64,000 bases of DNA, from assembly GCF_030378205.1 (NCBI RefSeq), contig NZ_CP127385.1:1590001-1654000 (forward strand). The letters are read 5' to 3'. This DNA is from Bradyrhizobium sp. NP1. Its GTDB lineage: Bacteria; Pseudomonadota; Alphaproteobacteria; Rhizobiales; Xanthobacteraceae. This document shows positions 18,091-27,015 of this stretch, piece after piece. The notes under the pieces are model-generated. The model had not been told where the DNA came from and made no database searches. It was given only the letters and a program-made list of their open reading frames with translations. Every line of letters begins with the position of its first letter. The first letter of the stretch is position 1. A program made the position numbers and the translations under genes.

Positions 18091-18111
18091 CGAAAGAGAA
18101 TCGCTCTTTCG
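18091..18111 (-). terminator. Hairpin after the last island gene
   Basis: CGAAAGAG, a 5-base loop, CTCTTTCG, lying 27 bases past the stop of the DGQHR gene. A perfect 8-bp stem without a T run; it may end the island transcript. Confidence 0.4.
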
Positions 18112-18137
18112 AGCCGAATTTCGGTGCGACAAAAATG

Positions 18138-19286
18138 TCATGAATCGAGGTGGCTTTGCTCCATCAATACCCGATACAGTTTTGTCGAGCCGCTTGTGCC
18201 GGGAAGAAAGTTCTCAGGGTTAAAGTCATGCTCAGCAAGTTTGATCTTCTGAAAGATAGATGCAAATTGCTGCTTGCTAACCACTGTCGGTTCATTGGTG
18301 AAGTAAAGATAGACCGGTCGAAGAAAGCGCATAAACCCGTTGAACCCGTTGGTTCGATTGATGATGTTCCCCGAGCCGGTGTTTTTCCAAGCGTTCGGCC
18401 ATCTGTCGCGAATGGCGGAAAAGTAATTCAGGACATTTGCGAGTATCTTCTCGTCTTGCTGTCGTTCAAAGAATGGACGAAAAATCCTCCTTTTTACTTC
18501 TTCTGGGCCTGACGGATCCCAAAAGCCAAAACGCTTGCCGATATCTCGATCCGCAAGTGCATCATCCGTAATATACGGGAGTAAGCCCTTCACCACGGTT
18601 GCCTGGGAGAGAGTTTCTCCAAATCGGCCATCGGTAGCTGATCCCAATCGCTTTATTTTTTCGAAGAACGGGCTCTCTTTCATTTCGTCAAGGGCTACCA
18701 CGATCTCATGACAGGTTTTCTCGGAACTGCGGGCCTTCTGCAAAGAGAACAAGTCGTAGACCAAGCTCTTGTTCACTTTCGTTTGCGCAAGGTTCACGGT
18801 CGAAAAGATGTCGGCCTTCGTTGCGTCATCAGCTCCCACGAACACGGCAACATTAACCTGAAACTCTAGACCCTTGATGTTCTCGAATGCTTTCATCCGA
18901 TGCTGCCCGTCTATAATGCTGGCGATGTCCTCGTATTCAATTCGGAAGTCGACCGTTTCGCTGTCCTGGTACCCCTGAAGCTTGAGCGTGCTATGGCCTG
19001 CTGCATCGGTATCAATGCTCGCACACTTTTCATCAACGGAAAGAACTATTGCTGTTGGAAATACTGCATCCAAAGTTTGAATGTAGCGCTCGATTGAGCG
19101 AACTCGTTTTAGATCCAGCTTTCGTTGAAAGCCTAGAAATTCCTTGTAACCCCCGGCATCTGCAATTCGGCGAAAGTCGAACTTGCAAATTTCGAGCAGT
19201 GCATACGCATCCACGGAGCCAGCAAAAAAGGTCCCTACGGGCTGGGTTACTCTCGTGACCGGAAATGAGAGAAAGCGATCAGTCAT
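18138..19286 (-). CDS. DGQHR-domain (DndB-like) protein
   Basis: 382 residues. The hallmark is IIDGQHRMKAF, with DGQHR at residues 126-130, preceded by FQRKLDLKRVRSIERYIQ and FPTAIVLSVDEK and followed by FSTVNLAQTKVNKSLVYDLF; this order is that of DGQHR proteins related to DndB, the regulator of phosphorothioate DNA modification, and to ParB-like DGxHR proteins. No nuclease motif is seen. It overlaps the membrane gene by 8 bp (ATGACTGA), so the two are translationally coupled. The base composition is visibly more AT-rich than flanking genes, indicating transfer. Function in detail is unknown. Confidence 0.85.
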   Translation of the reverse strand: MTDRFLSFPVTRVTQPVGTFFAGSVDAYALLEICKFDFRRIADAGGYKEFLGFQRKLDLKRVRSIERYIQTLDAVFPTAIVLSVDEKCASIDTDAAGHSTLKLQGYQDSETVDFRIEYEDIASIIDGQHRMKAFENIKGLEFQVNVAVFVGADDATKADIFSTVNLAQTKVNKSLVYDLFSLQKARSSEKTCHEIVVALDEMKESPFFEKIKRLGSATDGRFGETLSQATVVKGLLPYITDDALADRDIGKRFGFWDPSGPEEVKRRIFRPFFERQQDEKILANVLNYFSAIRDRWPNAWKNTGSGNIINRTNGFNGFMRFLRPVYLYFTNEPTVVSKQQFASIFQKIKLAEHDFNPENFLPGTSGSTKLYRVLMEQSHLDS

Positions 19287-19833
19287 TTCCGATCTCTTTG
19301 CGGGCTCTAGCCATCAAGCTCCTTGCTTCAGACTCCGTTGTCTCATTTACTGAAGGAGGCTCCGCTTTCGATATCAAAAGGAGAAGCAAGTAAAGAATGA
19401 TGCAGATTGCATAGCAGTAGTGGCTTAGCTTGACGACGGACTTGTTTTTTATCGTGGAGAATGTCGGATCGATGCCTCCCATCGCCACGATAAGAAGTCC
19501 GACAACTATTACTATCGCTGCAATGAGAATGCGGGATTTGTAGAAAGGAATGGTCCAGTTGAAGAACGAAAGCCACATCAGCGTTCCGAATAGAGAGAAC
19601 GCGTACAAATAAAGTTGGCCGCCTGAAAAAGAGTCGTTGAATGTGGTCGTATACTCAAAAACGTCAGAGACGTTATTGACCACGTTATATCGAATGACCG
19701 CGACTATAAAAGGAAGAATGCCAAAGAAAACGACGACAACGACTTCAGCGAGAGCTTCAAGGTAAGGGGCCGCTCTTCCTTCAATGAATTCTTCTAGGGT
19801 CTCAATTGCTGAGCGCGACATTTGATACTTCAT
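19279..19833 (-). CDS. Four-helix membrane protein of the island
   Basis: 184 residues with four hydrophobic segments at about 30-48 (VVVVVFFGILPFIVAVI), 73-91 (LYLYAFSLFGTLMWLSFF), 102-119 (ILIAAIVIVVGLLIVAM) and 137-154 (LSHYCYAICIILYLLLLL), and a charged C-terminal tail (ESEARSLMARARKEIGND). No known family recognised. Its coding end is shared with the start of the DGQHR gene, so it belongs to the same unit. In defence systems such proteins can be membrane-acting effectors; here this is inference only. Confidence 0.75.
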   Translation of the reverse strand: MKYQMSRSAIETLEEFIEGRAAPYLEALAEVVVVVFFGILPFIVAVIRYNVVNNVSDVFEYTTTFNDSFSGGQLYLYAFSLFGTLMWLSFFNWTIPFYKSRILIAAIVIVVGLLIVAMGGIDPTFSTIKNKSVVKLSHYCYAICIILYLLLLLISKAEPPSVNETTESEARSLMARARKEIGND

Positions 19834-19890
19834 CCTTAGGAAATAAGGAGCTCGTGGTGGTAGCTAGGCGTCAGCCCATTTCTGCGCAAT

Positions 19891-22236
19891 TTAGACAGCT
19901 TCGAGTAGCCGCTTTTCAAATTCGGCCTTTATCCACTCAAGAAAATCAAGATCGTCGCTCTTAAACGCGCGCTTGTGAGAGTGAGCTACGACACGCCGCA
20001 ACTCATTTAGCCTATCCATCCAGCGCAAATTCTTTGCTTGTCCTTTTTCTCCCGGAAGGGGGATATTGAAGTACTTCTTGAACACCTCCCAGTTCTCTTG
20101 TTTTTCAATGATTTTCTTTTTGTCGATGAAATCGAGATAAGCTTCAATTTCTAGCTGTTTTTCCGGTTCGTCAGATTGTTGACGCTCGTATGCCTTCACT
20201 CGCATTTGCGGCGTGCCGATCTGATTCCAGTACTTGTCGCCATGCAACTTCTTGAAGTGGTCAAAGATTATGTCGGATACGCGGTTCTCGATGAAAGAGA
20301 TTGTCTTCGTCGCAGCCTCAATTCTTTCGTTGTCCTTGGACGCGATGTGTTCAAGCAAGCCGTCCGGACAAAATGTGGGGTCGGCCTCGTGAATGATTTC
20401 GGAAAGTTCGTAGAAGTAGGTGGGCGGTCCACCAGAGCCATACTTGGTCCGTCCAAATCGTTCCCTGAACGAGCTATCGGGCTCGTCCCGGAGATACTCA
20501 CCTAAGGGTCTCGCGAAGGGGAGAATGTTATCTACGATTTCGCTAGGCTCGGCGTTGCGAGCGTCAAAATTCTTCTTTTTGGACTCGGCATGTACAATCA
20601 GCGAGTTGAAGACCAAGAGTAGTGCTCTTAGTCCAACATTGGTGCTTAGATCACCCTCTCGGCCGAGGTCCCAACGACTCGGATTGGCAGATCGAATATT
20701 TTGCAAGAAGGAGCTGATCGTCGCTGAAGCACGCTTTACCGTCGCAAGATCGCTATCCCCTGTCAGTGGTCCGTCTACGAGGAGCTTGCGCTTTTGCGCG
20801 AGACTGCCGATGAGATGGGATCGAACGATTCCTCCTTTGAGCTCGGGCATGGTCAGGCACATTACGTCGTCACCCTGGATGCCCTGAGCAATAACTCTGC
20901 GGAAAAGCGGGCCTCCAACCTCCTCCGTGAGAGTCTGAACGATCCTCGCGGCCATCGCAGCCAATCGCTCTGTTGGATTCGTAGAGCCCCATTTTAAATC
21001 GGCGTCTAGTTCATCCAGCAAGGTCCGCGGAACGCTCTTTTGCTCATGATTGATTGTAACAAAGAGATTTGCTTCTTCTTCCCGCTTGAGCCCTTCAAAT
21101 GCGATCACGGCGATGTTCTGCTTGGAGAACTTCGGATCGATCACCGAATATCCATACAGCCTATGCTGTCCGTCGACGATCCAGGCTGATTTATATCTTT
21201 CAGGAAGGTGTAGGTCACCAAATTGTACATCGTTGTTGGCGTCACCGCCCTTGCGGTCAAATGGTCGTCGTTCATCGAAGTTTATCAGGATATTGGTGGG
21301 GAAGAATCCTCCAGACTTCAGGTAATCGCCAATCGAACGGAGGCGTGCACGCTTTACCATTCGTTGGTAGGTTGGGAGCGCAAGGGGGTCAGCTAAGGTT
21401 CTATGATTCACGAAGCAGATCTTGAGGAGCTGTTCTGCCGTCGAAACAAAAGAGTAGAACACTTTGCCTCCGAGCTTTCCTCTGATTGCAGGTACCTTGG
21501 AATCCCGCATCTCGGGAATTTTCTGTCCTCCCAAATATTCGGCTAGAAACTGATATTTCGTGGCTCGCCCTAAATGCTCAGCAAGCTGGGAGAAGTAGTC
21601 CAGTTCTCGCTCTGTCATAACGTGAATGTTCTCGGAGTCCGCTTTGCTCCTGTCGGGTTTGCTCCAAAGCACTTTGTCCGTGAAATAGAACCAAAGAATC
21701 TTTGGTTTGAATTCGCGCCCATAATGCGCACGTATCGCGTTGGCGAAGGCCTTCTTTAGGCCGATCGTTTCTGCCAAATCTTTGCTCAAGGAGCGGGGCT
21801 TGTATTCGTCGCAACATTTGCATTCGCCAATGACGACTGTCTCACCATCTTTGCAGAAGATATCGATTTGTTTTTCGTGAAGAGAGCCATCAGAGCCACG
21901 ATATTGGATAGTAAAGTCGTGCCCCCTATTTAGATCATCGTATCCCATGCGATAGAATAAGCGCCAAACAAGGTCCTCAAATTGTCGATCAAGTGGCTTC
22001 CGCTTCTTGAGTCGGACTTGTCGCTTGAGAACCTTCTCCACCTCCCAGCCTTGGTTGAGGTACGGTGTCTCACCTCCTGCGGGAACCTTGAAATAGGAGT
22101 AATCGTCACGTCGACGTTTGAATTCGGCGTGCTTCTCTCCTTCTGTCGAGACCAAGGGCGCAAGAGGTGGACGAGATGGTGAAGTAGCCAATGAAGTTTC
22201 CCCTATCAGTCCGCTCTTGGAGGCGGATGATCCCAA
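19891..22236 (-). CDS. PD-(D/E)XK nuclease - DGQHR - HEPN-like fusion protein
   Basis: 781 residues, three parts. About 80-200 is an Mrr-like endonuclease domain: LDRQFEDLVWRLFYRMGYD, then KQIDIFCKDGETVVIGECK, giving D125 and E138-C-K140 of the D-x(n)-ExK motif. About 250-560 is the DGQHR domain with WIVDGQHRLYGYSVID (DGQHR at 355-359) and ANLFVTINHEQKSVPRTLLD. The C-terminal 80 residues, with RWMDRLNELRRVVAHSHKR, carry an RxxxxH motif (about R747-H752) like Swt1-type HEPN domains. It could cleave DNA and perhaps RNA; all three assignments rest on motif reading. It starts 122 bases after the methylase start region and precedes the membrane gene by 57 bases. Confidence 0.82.
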   Translation of the reverse strand: MGSSASKSGLIGETSLATSPSRPPLAPLVSTEGEKHAEFKRRRDDYSYFKVPAGGETPYLNQGWEVEKVLKRQVRLKKRKPLDRQFEDLVWRLFYRMGYDDLNRGHDFTIQYRGSDGSLHEKQIDIFCKDGETVVIGECKCCDEYKPRSLSKDLAETIGLKKAFANAIRAHYGREFKPKILWFYFTDKVLWSKPDRSKADSENIHVMTERELDYFSQLAEHLGRATKYQFLAEYLGGQKIPEMRDSKVPAIRGKLGGKVFYSFVSTAEQLLKICFVNHRTLADPLALPTYQRMVKRARLRSIGDYLKSGGFFPTNILINFDERRPFDRKGGDANNDVQFGDLHLPERYKSAWIVDGQHRLYGYSVIDPKFSKQNIAVIAFEGLKREEEANLFVTINHEQKSVPRTLLDELDADLKWGSTNPTERLAAMAARIVQTLTEEVGGPLFRRVIAQGIQGDDVMCLTMPELKGGIVRSHLIGSLAQKRKLLVDGPLTGDSDLATVKRASATISSFLQNIRSANPSRWDLGREGDLSTNVGLRALLLVFNSLIVHAESKKKNFDARNAEPSEIVDNILPFARPLGEYLRDEPDSSFRERFGRTKYGSGGPPTYFYELSEIIHEADPTFCPDGLLEHIASKDNERIEAATKTISFIENRVSDIIFDHFKKLHGDKYWNQIGTPQMRVKAYERQQSDEPEKQLEIEAYLDFIDKKKIIEKQENWEVFKKYFNIPLPGEKGQAKNLRWMDRLNELRRVVAHSHKRAFKSDDLDFLEWIKAEFEKRLLEAV

Positions 22237-22358
22237 CTATCGCCCAGTCATGCAGCTAAAATGATATCGTTCAATCAGAGCGTTAGCAACCTTGACTGTT
22301 CAACCTGCGCCAAATTGCCTAGGTTGTTGGTAAGGGGCATGAGCGCAGCCAAGCGAGC

Positions 22359-23165
22359 CTAATTCGATACGAGCAATTCCGTGGTGGTGCCTCGTGCGGC
22401 GCGATCACCTGAGATGATTGAAGCGCGATTGACAACCTTAATTGATCCGACATCGGCGTATAGTTCGCGGACAGATGCATGATCTGCGTTTGAAAGAAGA
22501 AACTTCGCGCCTCGCGCGCTTGCTCTTAATAGAGCGGCGCGTAAGCGTTGTTGATCTTCCCAGGAGAAGAGCACCTCATTGTATTTGATAAAGCCATTCA
22601 TGTTATGGCGGACGGTATACGGCGGATCTGCGTAAATAAGATCGCCGCTCTTGGCCTCATCGATGACAGTTTCAAAATCGCAGCAGACCAGCTTTGCTTT
22701 CTGCAAAATCTTGGATACTGCTTTAAAGTCATCGGTCCCCAAGATGACGTTCGATTTTGTGCCTTTTGGAACGTTGAATTTTCCTTCTAGGTTTACCCTG
22801 TAGAGGCCATTCCAGCAGGTTCGATTTAGGTAAAGAAAGCGAGCTGCTCGAGCAGCGGTTGAGCGTGGCCTGAACTCATCGCGGGCTTTATAGTAGTGTG
22901 CCTTTGAGTGGCTTCGAGCGTGCTGTCTCAGATGTCGTAAGACTTTTGCGTGCTCATCTCTCAAAGCAACGTACGTGGCTATCAACTCTGAATTTAAATC
23001 GGATAGCATTGCATCATTTGGCTGAAGCCAAAAAAAGATGCTACCGCTTCCAAGGAAAGGTTCGATGTATCGTCCCGAAAACCGAGGGACTTCGAATTCA
23101 GTATTGTTCGTCAGCCAACGTTTTCCGCCGGCCCACTTCAAAAAAGGCAAGATGATTTCAGGCAT
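22359..23165 (-). CDS. DNA adenine methylase, Dam/D12 class
   Basis: 268-residue N6-adenine methyltransferase. Motif X/I region FLKWAGGKRWL (8-18) and IEPFLGSGSIFFWL (about 34-47) bind SAM; the catalytic DPPY is at 180-183 in DLIYADPPYTVRHNMNGF; NRTCWNGLYRVN is the family's substrate-recognition neighbourhood. Dam-like enzymes methylate GATC, but the target here is not predictable. AT-richer than the surrounding genome. First gene of the island, 122 bases upstream of the nuclease fusion. Its ribosome site lies in a small hairpin. Confidence 0.92.
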   Translation of the reverse strand: MPEIILPFLKWAGGKRWLTNNTEFEVPRFSGRYIEPFLGSGSIFFWLQPNDAMLSDLNSELIATYVALRDEHAKVLRHLRQHARSHSKAHYYKARDEFRPRSTAARAARFLYLNRTCWNGLYRVNLEGKFNVPKGTKSNVILGTDDFKAVSKILQKAKLVCCDFETVIDEAKSGDLIYADPPYTVRHNMNGFIKYNEVLFSWEDQQRLRAALLRASARGAKFLLSNADHASVRELYADVGSIKVVNRASIISGDRAARGTTTELLVSN

Positions 23166-23167
23166 TC

Positions 23168-23187
23168 CGGCTCCCCCCCAAGGAGCC
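23168..23187 (-). promoter_or_regulatory. Hairpin enclosing the ribosome site of the methylase gene
   Basis: On the minus strand CGGCTCC, a short loop and GGAGCCG form a perfect 7-bp stem; the GGGGGAG that should act as Shine-Dalgarno is half in the loop and half in the 3' arm, two bases before the ATG. Translation may depend on opening of this stem. Confidence 0.45.
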
Positions 23188-23287
23188 GAAATTAGACGAA
23201 TTTAAGTTGTGTGCAACTATTCGTTGTTCTCGTTCGTATGAGATCCCTAGAGCTTGGCGGTGTCAAAGGTCTCTAGCACCAATCTCG

Positions 23288-26245
23288 CTACCTCCGCTTC
23301 CACCCGCCTCTGTGTCCCGGCGCGCCGCCGGTCGAGCGCGGGGCGGGGCCGAACTCGGGGCCGGACTGCTGCGAGTCGGTCGGCTGGAAGATACGGCTTT
23401 GCTTGCCGAACGGTTTTTCGGGCAGCGCACCGCTCGGCCGGAACGGCAGGGACTCCGGGCCGTGCATCTCGTCGAGATGCGGCTTGTGGACTTTTGAGCC
23501 GGCGCGGCCGCCCGCCTTGATGGCCGAGGACACGCCCTTTTTCTTCATCGCACTGACAGGCAAATTCGCGGCGTCGCCATATTTCCTGGTGCCCGCGTAC
23601 GCGCCTGCGCGGTTCTGCACCACGCGCTGCTTGGCGGTGGGATCGTCGACCACGGCCATTTCGGTGGCGCGCAGCCGCTTGACCTCGTCGCGCAGCCGGG
23701 CTGCTTCCTCGAAGTTCAAATCCGCAGCCGCCTCGCGCATCCGCGTCTCCAGGTCGGCGAGCACCGCCTCGAAATTGTGCCCGATCGCGATGACGTCGTC
23801 GGACCATCCGGAGCCCTGGCCGCCGTCGCCGATCTCGACCAGCACATGGTCGCGCTCGTAGACCGAGTTGAGGATATCGCCGATCGACTTCTTCACGCTT
23901 TCGGGCGTGATGCCGTGGGCCGTGTTGTACTCGACCTGCTTCTCGCGGCGGCGGTTGGTCTCGGCGATTGCGCGCTCCATCGAGCCGGTCACGGTGTCGG
24001 CATAGAGGATCACCTTGCCGTCGACATTGCGCGCGGCGCGGCCGATGGTCTGGATCAGCGAGGTCTCGCTGCGCAGGAAACCTTCCTTGTCGGCGTCGAG
24101 GATCGCAACCAGCGCGCATTCGGGAATGTCGAGGCCTTCGCGCAACAAATTGATGCCGACCAGCGCGTCGAACGCGCCGAGCCTCAAGTCCCGGATGATC
24201 TCGATGCGCTCGATGGTGTCGATGTCGGAGTGCATGTAGCGCACCCGGATGCCCTGCTCGTGCAGATATTCGGTGAGATCCTCCGCCATGCGCTTGGTCA
24301 GCACCGTGATCAGCGAGCGGTAGCCGGCCGCGGCCGTGGCGCGCACCTCGCCGACGAGATCGTCGACCTGGGTGCGGGCGGGCCTGATATCAACGGGGGG
24401 ATCAATGAGTCCGGTGGGGCGGATCACCTGCTCGACGAACACGCCGCCCGATTCATTGAGCTCCCAGCCGCTCGGCGTCGCCGACACCGCGACCGTCTGC
24501 GGCCGCATCATGTCCCATTCCTCGAAGCGCAGCGGGCGGTTGTCCATGCAGGAGGGCAGGCGGAAACCATATTCGGCCAAGGTCGCCTTGCGGCGGAAGT
24601 CGCCGCGGAACATGCCGCCGATCTGCGGGACGGTGACGTGGCTCTCGTCGGCGAACACGAGCGCGTTGTCGGGCACGTATTCGAACAATGTCGGCGGCGG
24701 CTCGCCGGGCCTGCGGCCGGTGAGGTAGCGCGAATAGTTCTCGATGCCGGCGCAGCTTCCGGTCGCCTCCATCATCTCGAGGTCGAACATGGTGCGCTGC
24801 TCGAGCCGCTGCGCCTCGAGCAGGCGCCCCTGCTGGTTGAGCTGGTCGAGACGCAGCTTCAGTTCGCTCTTGATCGCCTTGATCGCCTGCACCAGCGTCG
24901 GTCGCGGCGTCACATAGTGCGAGTTGGCGTAGACCTTGATGAATTCAAGGTCGTCCTGCTTGTGGCCGGTGAGCGGATCGAATTCCTCGATGGTCTCCAC
25001 CGTGTCGCCGAACAGGTTCACGCGCCAGGCGCGGTCCTCATAGTGCGCCGGGAAGATGTCGATGACGTCGCCCCGGACACGAAAGGTGCCGCGGGAAAAA
25101 TCGGCCGAGGTGCGCTTGTATTGCAGCGCGACGAGGTCGGCGATGAGCTGGCGCTGGTCGATGCGCTCGCCCTTCTTCAGCGCAAACGTCATCGCGGTAT
25201 AGGTCTCGACCGAGCCGATACCGTAGATGCAGGAGACCGAGGCCACGATGATGACGTCGTCGCGCTCGAGCAGCGCGCGCGTCGCCGAATGGCGCATGCG
25301 GTCGATCTGCTCGTTGATCGAGGAGTCCTTCTCGATATAGGTGTCGGTGCGCGGCACATAGGCTTCGGGCTGGTAGTAGTCGTAATAGGAGACGAAGTAT
25401 TCCACCGCATTGTCGGGGAAGAAGTTCTTGAACTCGCCATAGAGCTGGGCGGCCAGCGTCTTGTTGGGCGCCAGGATCAGCGCCGGGCGCTGCGTCGCCT
25501 CGATCACCTTGGCCATGGTGTAGGTCTTGCCGCTCCCGGTGACGCCGAGCAGAACCTGGCTGCGGTCGTTGCGCTGGATGCCCTCGACGAGCTCCGCGAT
25601 GGCCTGCGGCTGGTCGCCCTTGGGCTGGTAGTCGGACTTGATCTCGAAGCGGACGCCGCCTTCGCTCTTTTCCGGGCGCGGCGGCCGGTGCGGCGTCCAC
25701 ACCTTGAGCTGGCCGTCTTTGCCGCGAAATTCCGGGCGGCCGTCGCGGATCAGGTTTTCCAGCGCTTCGGCGGTGGCCTTGACGCCGAGTGCCTCCATCT
25801 TGTTGCGCGGCGGCCGCGCCAGCTCCGCCTCGTCGTCCTCGGCAGTCGGCAGGCCGAGCTGCCGCGCCAGTTCCGGATCGAGCATCGGCACGGTCGCGGA
25901 GGTGCCGTAATGCGGCTGCGGCGCCTCCTCGAAACCTTCGCGCGGCGACGCCTCGCTTCCCGAAGCATCGCGCTCGGCGACCGCGTCGCTCTTGCTGCGG
26001 GTCGAGGCGCGGGCGCGGTGGGCGGCGGCCTCGCCGCCCGAGCGGCGATCCCACGAGTTGTCCGGCGGCGGCTGCAAGCCGGTGGAGGAACCGACGCCGC
26101 TTTCGCCGCGGTTGATCGCGGGGTTCAGCAGTTCCGCCAGCGCCGGCGCGATCGGTTGCACGTCGGGCCGATGTGCCTTCGAATTTGGCGCTTTGGATTT
26201 CGGGGTTTTGCCGGGCCTTTTGGGGTCGTCAGGTTTCTTCGCCAT
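23288..26245 (-). CDS. uvrB: Excinuclease ABC subunit B
   Basis: DNA-damage helicase-like subunit of nucleotide excision repair. Walker A is [10 protein letters not shown] (about residue 235), followed by the beta-hairpin region [13 protein letters not shown], helicase motifs [12 protein letters not shown], and [13 protein letters not shown] and [12 protein letters not shown], and the UvrC-binding UVR domain near the end ([20 protein letters not shown]). At 985 aa it is some 300 residues longer than typical UvrB: about 200 extra at the N-terminus, rich in Pro, Ala, Ser and charged residues, and about 90 at the C-terminus. Such extensions are probably disordered. Confidence 0.97.
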   Translation of the reverse strand: MAKKPDDPKRPGKTPKSKAPNSKAHRPDVQPIAPALAELLNPAINRGESGVGSSTGLQPPPDNSWDRRSGGEAAAHRARASTRSKSDAVAERDASGSEASPREGFEEAPQPHYGTSATVPMLDPELARQLGLPTAEDDEAELARPPRNKMEALGVKATAEALENLIRDGRPEFRGKDGQLKVWTPHRPPRPEKSEGGVRFEIKSDYQPKGDQPQAIAELVEGIQRNDRSQVLLGVTGSGKTYTMAKVIEATQRPALILAPNKTLAAQLYGEFKNFFPDNAVEYFVSYYDYYQPEAYVPRTDTYIEKDSSINEQIDRMRHSATRALLERDDVIIVASVSCIYGIGSVETYTAMTFALKKGERIDQRQLIADLVALQYKRTSADFSRGTFRVRGDVIDIFPAHYEDRAWRVNLFGDTVETIEEFDPLTGHKQDDLEFIKVYANSHYVTPRPTLVQAIKAIKSELKLRLDQLNQQGRLLEAQRLEQRTMFDLEMMEATGSCAGIENYSRYLTGRRPGEPPPTLFEYVPDNALVFADESHVTVPQIGGMFRGDFRRKATLAEYGFRLPSCMDNRPLRFEEWDMMRPQTVAVSATPSGWELNESGGVFVEQVIRPTGLIDPPVDIRPARTQVDDLVGEVRATAAAGYRSLITVLTKRMAEDLTEYLHEQGIRVRYMHSDIDTIERIEIIRDLRLGAFDALVGINLLREGLDIPECALVAILDADKEGFLRSETSLIQTIGRAARNVDGKVILYADTVTGSMERAIAETNRRREKQVEYNTAHGITPESVKKSIGDILNSVYERDHVLVEIGDGGQGSGWSDDVIAIGHNFEAVLADLETRMREAAADLNFEEAARLRDEVKRLRATEMAVVDDPTAKQRVVQNRAGAYAGTRKYGDAANLPVSAMKKKGVSSAIKAGGRAGSKVHKPHLDEMHGPESLPFRPSGALPEKPFGKQSRIFQPTDSQQSGPEFGPAPRSTGGAPGHRGGWKRR

Positions 26246-26328
26246 GGCCGGAATATGGGACGAGTCCGGCGGGCATGAAAGGGCAAACGGCGCGGCCGCG
26301 GCCGATTGTCAGCAGATGTCAGGGGCGG

Positions 26329-26571
26329 TCAGGAGTGCGTCGCGGGAGCCGCGATCGTCGTTCCCGGTTGCAGGCCGGTCGCGGCTGTTTCCGGCGCAGG
26401 CTCGACGATGTCGAGGTGGATGCCGCCACAGCGCGAGCATCGCAACGTCCAGTATTCGCAGGTGCCGCGGCCGCCGATCACCCTGAGGATGACGAGGGGC
26501 GCGTTGCAGTCAGGGCAGTTGGAGCGCACCGGGCCCGATTGGCGTTGCGATGATGGCTGGACGTCCTTCAT
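26329..26571 (-). CDS. Small zinc-ribbon protein
   Basis: 80 residues from the ATG at 26571. Two CxxC pairs, NCPDCNAP and LRCSRCGG, spaced by about 25 residues, form a zinc ribbon; the rest is short and probably flexible. An in-frame extension upstream runs into a palindromic repeat and was not used. Function unknown. Confidence 0.65.
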   Translation of the reverse strand: MKDVQPSSQRQSGPVRSNCPDCNAPLVILRVIGGRGTCEYWTLRCSRCGGIHLDIVEPAPETAATGLQPGTTIAAPATHS

Positions 26572-26593
26572 GGGTGCGCTCCATCGGCTCGCC

Positions 26594-26676
26594 GGGTGGA
26601 GTGGAGCGGATTTGACGTTCGCTGCCCGCTTGTCCCGATTGCTTCCTGCGAACGTCAAATCCGAAACTCCACGCTA
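26594..26676. repeat. CTAG-family palindrome, copy 3
   Basis: Left arm GTGGAGT then CGGATTTGACGTTCGC; right arm GCGAACGTCAAATCCG, a two-base bulge, then ACTCCAC. The GGATTTGACRTTCGC inner arm is the same as in copies 5, 7 and 11. The right end carries the TAG stop codon of the neighbouring gene. Confidence 0.75.
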
Positions 26677-26916
26677 ATGGTGATCGCTCGGGGCCAGGCT
26701 CGGCTTCTCGTAGCGGCACCGGAAGCGGTCGATATGGGCCTTGGCGTCGGCGACCGCCGCGTCCGGATCTGACCACGCAAAGCCGACCTCGAGAGTCGGG
26801 AACAGCACGCCGTCGATCACGACCGGACTGAGATCGGCGCGCCTGATCCGCGCATGCCACAGGCCCTTGCCAGCCTCGAAGGATTCGATGTCGAAACCGT
26901 CGTAAAAGTAGATCAT
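26674..26916 (-). CDS. Hypothetical 80-residue protein
   Basis: Begins MIYFYDGFDIESFEAGKGLW, contains LFPTLEVGFAWSDPDAAVAD and ends AHIDRFRCRYEKPSLAPSDH. An AGGGTGA ribosome site stands at proper distance from the ATG at 26916. The compact alpha/beta pattern suggests a small soluble domain; no family recognised. Its stop codon is provided by the end of a palindrome. Confidence 0.65.
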   Translation of the reverse strand: MIYFYDGFDIESFEAGKGLWHARIRRADLSPVVIDGVLFPTLEVGFAWSDPDAAVADAKAHIDRFRCRYEKPSLAPSDHH

Positions 26917-27015
26917 TGGTTCACCCTGTCGTTCGCCCAAACCACAGGGAATCATGTTTCCGCCCGCTCCACTGTGAAGCGGTTCACACCGGCGTTTTTT
27001 TAATCTGCAAGGAAC

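Noticed and set aside
18138..23165. Island as a complete Dnd phosphorothioation system
   Set aside because: Only DndB-like DGQHR domains are present; the cysteine desulfurase and DndC/D/E genes are missing from the window.
22359..23165. Methylase as the chromosomal housekeeping Dam or CcrM
   Set aside because: Alphaproteobacteria use CcrM, which has a different motif order and a conserved location; this gene has foreign composition and sits with nuclease genes.
23777..26278. Open frame of over 800 codons on the plus strand
   Set aside because: Antisense shadow of uvrB with no recognisable domain.
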